The translations under genes and the position numbers were made by a program. A stretch of 64,000 nucleotides of DNA, from the NCBI RefSeq assembly GCF_036669915.1, contig NC_089312.1:25603291-25667290 (forward strand), in the 5' to 3' direction. The notes under the pieces were generated by a model. That model worked only from the letters and a program-made list of their open reading frames with translations, did not search any database and was not told the DNA's origin. Every line of letters starts with the position of its first letter. Position 1 is the stretch's first letter. This document shows positions 57,001 to 64,000 of the stretch, piece by piece. This stretch comes from Pocillopora verrucosa. Its lineage: Eukaryota > Cnidaria > Anthozoa > Scleractinia > Pocilloporidae.

Positions 57001-60000
57001 CGGATGGCAGTAATGTTGCTCTGGTGCCTTTTTTTTCGTCAAATCGTTTGTGTCTTTATTCACGCGCTACAATTCAAACTCGATAAGGCAACAGAGCCTT
57101 GGTTTCACAAAACAAATTTAAGGTCAACCGTTAGCCGTAAAACGGGCTAAAACTTCAGGCTTAAAAAATTGACAAATTTTAACCGTTGACTGTAAAAAAA
57201 GTTAAACGTAAAAAATAATTCTGTGACAACAATGGAAAGATATCAAAGTCTGTCCTTAAAGTGTGATTCGTTCAAACTGATTGGTAAGTGTTTCCGTAAT
57301 TTTGTTGGCTGAACAACTTTTAAGTTGTTAAAAGTTCTCTGTAGCATGTTACCACCATCCAAGATGGTGAAAAGTCCCTCTGTTTCTTCATATTGGTAAA
57401 CTAGCGTCTTTGGCGAGTTGCTGTCCACTAAATCCCACACAAGGGGACGCTAGTCTTGAATGGGTCCTGGAAGTGGATTAGGACCATGGAGTGAACCAAG
57501 AGATTATAATCTTTTTAGTTAACACAACACTTTTATGAAAAAATATATGATAAGTACCATATCCAATCTGCTATTAGCTCGATTTCTCCTTTTAAGCGTA
57601 TCTTTGCTTATCACGAGACCAATATTCAGTCGCTTATTCAAGAACGATCGAATATTTGTGTCCAAATAGATCAAACGTGGATGATCAGGAAAAGACGTTT
57701 GAAGTTACGTAAATGGACTTAATCAGACACGAAAGAGATTAAGTGTTTTAAAAATTTGCAATTGTCAGTCTTAAGTTTCTACTGTGCGGTGAATAGATTT
57801 GATGGTTGCTGATGTTTTTATTTTTGTTGTAATTTGTTTGCTTGGTTTTCGCTACATTTTACGGCCGGTTTTGAGCTTACTTATTTAGTTGGGACCTTCT
57901 TGTAAATACATCGGTTATCACACAGACAAGTATGCAAATTAAGAGTATTAAGTTACATCCCAAATAATCAACAAATAATTTATGCAACAGTACAAGTCCT
58001 CCTATTTTTATTAAAGAATTTATCATAGTGACTCTAAAATCATTCGAGCTGTATTTTCTCTGTTTAACTTTTTTTCGGTCTACAAACTGACTTACAATAT
58101 ATCAGCCTTTCTCTAAATATAGTTCTTGATGCCACTACTTTAAAATAGATTTACTATTTGCATTTTAAATGCAAAGCCACTTTAACTGACCTCGTCGAAA
58201 GCCTTTTTTTATTGTAATAATTAGTGGTGGCCCGTGGACAACATGTACAACCTACGTTTCGTTTCGGAGTAACAGTGGACATTCGCAAGGTTAGTTAGAA
58301 AGATTTCCGTTGGGCCAAAAAAATATTCGTAACAATTAGTTTCTGTCGTAGAAAGTGTATCATGGAATATCTTCTTAAACTCAGGCCTGTGGTTTACTTT
58401 TGATGTAAATGTTTAAACCCTGTGCCGCAATTTACAGATAAATTTAAGTTTTACACCAAGAGGTGGCTGTTACAATAATGAATTTTCATAGCATGTCGGC
58501 TCCTAAAGCTGCATGGAGGGTTCGTTTTGGGAAAAAACATTTTCAGCTCAGTTAATCTTTCAAATTCATTGAATTTGCTGGTTATAACTTTACACGAAGC
58601 CACACGCCGTATAAATGTATGTAACTTTACCGACAGGTGGCGCTTAACGTCTTTTAGTGCGATGTTGACTAAACGAAAAACCATTCCATGCGTTCTCATC
58701 CGACCAACCTAAACTAAAATAATATCTTTTGTTACTTCCGAGATTGAAGTCCTCTACAGTTTTCAAGATGTGCTTGTAAACGCCACGTAACACTCAAATT
58801 TTACGGCGTTAAAACGGTGTTTGAATGTTGGTAGATTAAGAGATACCGGTGGATGAATAACAGAGTGCACTTATGGAAATCGATTTGTCGATTAAAACTT
58901 AAGTGCAAAACTCTTCTGGAACACATTCCCACAACTAATATCTCTCTTAAGTCTCAGAATGACCATATACGTAGATTAATTAAAATTATGTCTAAAAGTG
59001 AATGTAAAGAGGGAAAATCTTACAATTAATGGTTGCATGGTTAAATCCACGTATTGACTGAATTTCGAAAATAACAAGTTTTCATTTTTTCTTTAATAGG
59101 AAAATATTACAGCAAAACTAGCAGTGCAGGTTAATTTTTTTCCTCTCTTTTAATAGTATTAGACTAATTTGTCAACGTAAAAATCTATAATATACATGCT
59201 TAGTCTGTCATTCTTTGAACCCACTTTCATCACGCAGCTACTCTCAGGTGCATCCATTATCATGCTAACTTTGAATAATTAATTCACAAGAACAAATTGT
59301 TGTTGAAATTTGAAAATTACAGTCGTATTAAACGACCAAAGAAAAGCTGAGCAAAATCTAATTGAACAAAATGGAAACATCATGAGCTTTTAGCTTCAGC
59401 CTAATTTAATGCAAAAGCGACAGCTAACTTTTTTCGTTGTGCATAATGTATTCTTGGTCTTTCTTCTCTTTTTTTTAACAACTTTACAAGATCACGTCAT
59501 TTTTGCATCATTGAAACGAATACAATATATCATAGATATTTTTGTAACCAGGTCACCGACTGACAGAACAAAAATGTTTATCTCATCCCGTGACTTAAGT
59601 TTGATAGCCAAAAAAAATAACAAGCAAAATGAATTTGATTTCCATTTGATATATTTATTTATCCACTGAAAATAAACTATTTACATAGGAAGTTCTTTAA
59701 TAAGGATGTGATCTGACTTCATTCACACGAGACCAGAATGATTTAAAATCAGTTTTTGCCCGTCACCAAATGGGAACTATATTAGTTATTCATGGTCATA
59801 AACGTTTTCCATCGTAAACTATCCTGATCACAGTTAATGCAAAGCTTGTGTACTTTTGATATCTTATTTTTTGGTGGAAGTGTATTAGAATTTTAAATGT
59901 GTGCAGTTTTTATTTATAACTTGAGATCTCTCGACTGCTAAATTCATAGTTTTTAATCCTGAAGCCTCATGGAAACTTTTGATATCATTATGCTAACCTT

Positions 60001-63000
60001 TGTCGGAAACTTTGTGATGCGTGGCGTGACACACATCAGATGATGAGTGTGAACATGATTAGGTTAAGAACTAGAAGCACCGCCTGAAGTGATTTTGGAA
60101 CATTGATCAGTTTACATGATCAACGCAACCTTGAATGACCTTTTAAATCAGCACACAGCAACAACCAATCGCAATGTAGAGAATATCGTATAAGAGAGTG
60201 ATTTCTTACAAATTTGCAGAGAAGCGTTTTACACACGAAACCTTTAGGGCTGTATGGGTAAAACGTAGTTGCTCTGGAATGGAATGGACTTGTGAAAAGA
60301 TTGACTGAGAGATTATCATCACGGTTTTCTTAACTGGTCATCACTTGATCACGTGCTTTTAGCTTATAAGGTCATAGTCACAATGAGGTTCGTATTTTCT
60401 TGTAAATCGTAATTCAAGAGCATAAGTAATAAGATCTAAGATACCAGCTATAAGAAACAACATGTCCTTAATTCCATTCTCGGTAAGCGCATCATCCGCA
60501 ACATTAAGGAAACTCAGTATCGTCAGTTAAATGAGACCTTTGAAGTTTATATGACTTTTCATGAAATTTTTTTTTAGTTAATACTGTTCTCCCTGCATGG
60601 ATTACCAAAATACCGCATTTCAGATCTTTGATGTCTTTTACACAGCCACTTTACAAATTTCCTTGGTCGCTACTTTTTCCAATTAAAAAAATGTATTGAC
60701 ATTTGTCGCTCTTTTATTCTTTTGTTTTTCTTCCACTTCTTGGGAAAGGAAAAAATAAATTAACATTAGCGCTTTTTGACAGTTGCCGGGTAATCCCAAC
60801 CAGACTCTACAAGAATTACTTTTGGCTTTGTTACATGTTCAATTCTCTTTTTTTCTCCTTTTTTTCAATTTGAATTAAGACTCCTTCCTGCAGTTGACTA
60901 CCGCTGTTATTCAATAATTTTCGATCATACCACCGCAAAGAAATCTTGGAAACAAAGGAAAAGCTGAGAGAAATTACAAAAGGGCTTTGAAAGTCAAATG
61001 AATTTGATTGTGTTTAAAATAGCGTTAACCCCAATTGACTCTGAATATGCATAATTGTGTGGTTTCGTTTGCTTCCACGACTAAGACGCCAAGATTAGCT
61101 GTTAATGCCGTAAAACTGGACTGATAGATCTACAAGTAAGTGAAGTTTGTAAGTATGTTTTTTGGAAAAAAGTAAACTACAATATGCATGACTAAAATCA
61201 TGATAAATTGCCGGAATAATTCAAGGAAGGGAAAACACACTCTTAGATCGAAAGGCAGCGTTCATCTGTTTTGATTTGTGCTCACCACAATCCTGTCTCA
61301 TAAATAAACACCTACTTAGGAAGAATCGAGAGTCTTGGAAAGAGGTAATCGAACCGGTAAGAAAATGCTACGCTTGTTATTCGCTGTAAGCGCTGTATAT
61401 AGACAATGCATGCAGTTTTGCATGCGCGGAAAATATTCCATACAGATTTTGATTCATTATTTGCCACTGACAGCTAATCACAGATTGCAATTTTATTAAT
61501 GACAACAGTGCAACTGGCTATACACTTTGGATACGATCTCATTGGAGTTCAATCACTCCAAACAGCATCCTATAACTTGTTTATTTGGTTTATTGGTTCT
61601 AGTTTGGTGATAAACTTCAGAGCTGCCAACCTCTGAGGTTCTCCCTTAGAGACTCTTGTACGTAGGTTGTTTTGTGACGCGCAAGCTGAAGATCAAACAA
61701 GTGAATTAAGGGCGAATAAACAGGACTTCGTCCAAGTCGGTTCTTGAAACCTAAAACTTTTCAACTTCGTGACATTTTATCCGTTTTTTTTTTTCACCAT
61801 TTGTTCCTTATAGGATTCACTATTGCTGTTTTAATTTTCGATTCTCTTTTCATTTCCAGCTGCTAAGATATTTAAGGTGATTTTAAAACATCTCAAAGCA
61901 TGCTCAGAATTAGTATCCCTTTGTGAAAGTGAAAGTGAAAAAAACCTCAGATTGTCGGCCGATTCCCAAAAGCTTGCTACGTAAAAATCGTTTTTACAGC
62001 ATAATTTTTCATTTGTTTTATTCTTTTATATTTTCGTTCGACTTGAACTTATGATGAAGGGCTAATTAATCCGAGAATGTGAAGAGGTCTGCGTACATAC
62101 AGACATTCTCAGCTGGGATCTTTTCAATGGATAAAAACCCTTAAGACTAAATAATCGAAACTTGAAAAATGACGTCGTTCCGCAAGTGTGCGATAAATCT
62201 TATAGCTGGCAAGCCAAGCCTGGTCCAATATTAAGCTAAACGCAGTCTGTTTAACCGGCGCTCAAACAGCGCCGGGCTCCAGATACAGTACGCTGGTCTG
62301 GTTGGTCTGGGCTGTGGCTGTCTTCTACTTTCGTCTGAACTAAAACCAGGCATTGTAGAACCTCTAATATGAAATTCACTAATATGCCATGTAAGTAGAG
62401 TAAGGAATCTTCACTGCAAGCAGTTATGATATTTCCAATTTTTTAAATAATGTTTGAAGACTCAGATATCTGCTGCTCATAATGATGCTGGTGATTAGCT
62501 GGTACGATATTTTAACTTAGTTTTGACGGGACTACAATTGCACAATGTTTCCAATCTCCAAGTCCGTCGAAAAGCATTACCACAAAATAAGAAGATTTTT
62601 TCAGACCTTAGACGTAAAGTTATCAAAATGTTACACTCAATTTGTCAAAATCGATCATGCTGTTAATTAATTTCGTTGCCTTACCAATGCCAGAGAACTA
62701 TCCTTGTAAAAGTTTCAAGAACGGGATATGTGTATTCTGACTGTAAAGGACGTGCTCTTGCGTCACATCGTAGTACTGGGGCTGTAAAAAAACCAACATG
62801 CAATCACTGTTTTCGTCCTGTATAGAACTTCTGTGATTTTGGATTTTTTTTCACGAAAAAGTTATATGTTGCACTCCCAATGAAGATGTGGATCTTCGAA
62901 ATTTAGATAATATTAACCAATTTTCTTGCAAAATCGTTAAGATTAAGTCTTGCGAAATATGTCACATCATCTTCAAGATAAACGAAATTAATTTTACGAA

Positions 63001-63096
63001 ATTCATTGAAGAACAAAATTAGCAACTCTAAGATAGTTAGTTTTCGATTACTATGCGGAAAGTGAAATTGAATAATGAAATGATTTTATGTTGCAG
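57001..63096. other. Six kilobases without a recognisable gene
   Basis: AT-rich with stops throughout. A GTTAACCGTTGACTGTAAAA-like segment at 57120-57215 and a stretch at 57570-57880 resemble repeats seen near 29.4-29.9 kb. No RNA gene, TIR pair or exon with known content was found. It may be upstream regulatory or intronic DNA of the gene at 63163. Confidence 0.45.
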
Positions 63097-63162
63097 GTTT
63101 AATGCAGATGCCAAATTGATCGTTTCTGATGGAAGTAAAGTATACTTAGTTTGCATGAAAAA

Positions 63163-64000
63163 ATGAGTGAATTTAAGTATCGACTGGAAGACAGATGTAC
63201 ATTACCATGTTCTATGGTGTGCCAAAACTGCCCAGAATACATGTACAGTTTTGAGACGTTGAGAGAGACCTGGACACGAGCCAGTCGCGAAGAAGGGAAA
63301 CACTGCTACGAACGAATTAAGTATTATTTCAGCCATTCTTTTGATCGCCATTTAAAAGAAATGATTTTTGTGGTAGCCTATGATCTCGATCACAACGCAG
63401 GAATTTTCCTGGACTACAAAGGGTATACATTCTTTAAAGAAAAGATAGACAAGGCAGCAGAAATGACAAAGAATTTGCCCGACGTGGAACCAGTTAAATT
63501 GTCCCGGAAAACACCGCAAATTATGCGGGTCTTTAAAACATTGAAAGATTTCGTCATCTTCCATGACCAGTTGCGACAGAAGAATCGTTCCATTGCTCGT
63601 CAAAGGCACATCAATGGAGTACATACGCTTCAAAGGATAAATGAAGTCATTGAGCAAAAATCACCCTTATTTTTAGCTTTCAACGTAAAATTTTTTGAGC
63701 AAGACCCCACAAAAATCTTGCAAATTGGATACGTAGTGTTTTCGCTGGAAAGTGAACAGGATGGCGAAAACTATCATCTATTCTTAGTAAAGGAAAATGT
63801 ACCTTTGTTAAACAATAACACGCAGTTAGAGAGCTACGACGTCTCTTTGTTTCGAAGTGCAGAGGTTGCAAGACTAACTGATATAATAACCAAGCTTCAA
63901 GAAAACGTTTCTCACGTTGATTTTTTGATCACCCATTCAACGTCTTCAGAAGATATTCGTAGTTTCCTCAAATCTCAAGGCCTTCGAGAAGAGCACAAGG
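63163..64000 (+). CDS. Partial open reading frame, possible Gfd2/RNase H-like protein, runs off the window
   Basis: From ATG at 63163 the plus frame stays open for 279 codons to the window end. A stop at 63136-63138 in the same frame closes it upstream, and TTTTATGTTGCAG at 63084-63096 looks like an acceptor, so 63097-63162 would be 5' UTR. A three-codon upstream frame (ATG at 63155) precedes it. The product has a Cys cluster at residues 12-23 (CTLPCSMVCQNC) and a charged helical region. Residues 169-193 (LFLAFNVKFFEQDPTKILQIG) and the following YHLFLVKEN resemble the first strands of the Gfd2/YDR514C-like, RNase H-fold exonuclease domain. The expected acidic Asp and Glu would here be Asn174 and Lys176, suggesting loss of catalysis. 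The family call is tentative; the reading frame is solid. Confidence 0.6.
   Translation, partial: MSEFKYRLEDRCTLPCSMVCQNCPEYMYSFETLRETWTRASREEGKHCYERIKYYFSHSFDRHLKEMIFVVAYDLDHNAGIFLDYKGYTFFKEKIDKAAEMTKNLPDVEPVKLSRKTPQIMRVFKTLKDFVIFHDQLRQKNRSIARQRHINGVHTLQRINEVIEQKSPLFLAFNVKFFEQDPTKILQIGYVVFSLESEQDGENYHLFLVKENVPLLNNNTQLESYDVSLFRSAEVARLTDIITKLQENVSHVDFLITHSTSSEDIRSFLKSQGLREEHK

Overview
The window looks like nuclear DNA of an early-branching animal, most likely a stony coral or another cnidarian. It is AT-rich. Its genes are split by GT-AG introns, there are no operons, and mobile DNA is abundant: a tRNA-headed SINE-like dimer, a Penelope-like retroelement, a PIF/Harbinger transposon, several long-inverted-repeat elements and palindromic MITEs. 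The taxon is an inference from this repeat style, not from a marker gene.

The host genes form a plus-strand cluster of Ly6/uPAR (three-finger, CD59-like) GPI-anchored surface protein genes. Each has a 52-nt first exon coding the signal peptide, one phase-1 intron, and one exon coding the whole 12-cysteine domain plus a hydrophobic tail. Three copies read cleanly (1233-3708, 45936-47391, 49271-52916). One carries a one-base frameshift (14167-18935). There is a second first exon with a broken splice donor (15376), an orphan first exon in a duplicated block (6411) and an orphan 3' UTR relic (about 56780-57000). Two duplications explain much of this: a 2.5 kb block present at 4497-7171 and 47606-50107, and a 1 kb tandem duplication at 13971-14996 and 15191-16443.

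Mobile DNA fills the gaps. Element A (8887-12417) and element B (20824-29156) have different 0.5-0.6 kb terminal inverted repeats. Both end in GAG(G)CC at TTAA-like target sites, and both carry the same kind of gene: a candidate DDE-type protein with a C2HC finger and a conserved C-terminal domain. It is nearly full length but mutated in B, and only the C-terminal part remains in A. I regard this as the most interesting system in the window. A 3,965-bp PIF/Harbinger element (29967-33931) has TTA target duplications, an apparently intact spliced transposase and a Myb/SANT-like partner gene broken by one stop codon. Element C (36756-41317) has about 0.9 kb inverted repeats. A foldback-like element (43993-45207) has inverted repeats made partly of a 10-bp minisatellite. 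A Penelope-like remnant (about 55425-56663) lies beside the Ly6 3' UTR relic.

The right edge (63163-64000) holds the start of an open reading frame that leaves the window, possibly a Gfd2/RNase H-like protein. From about 57 to 63 kb I see no convincing gene.
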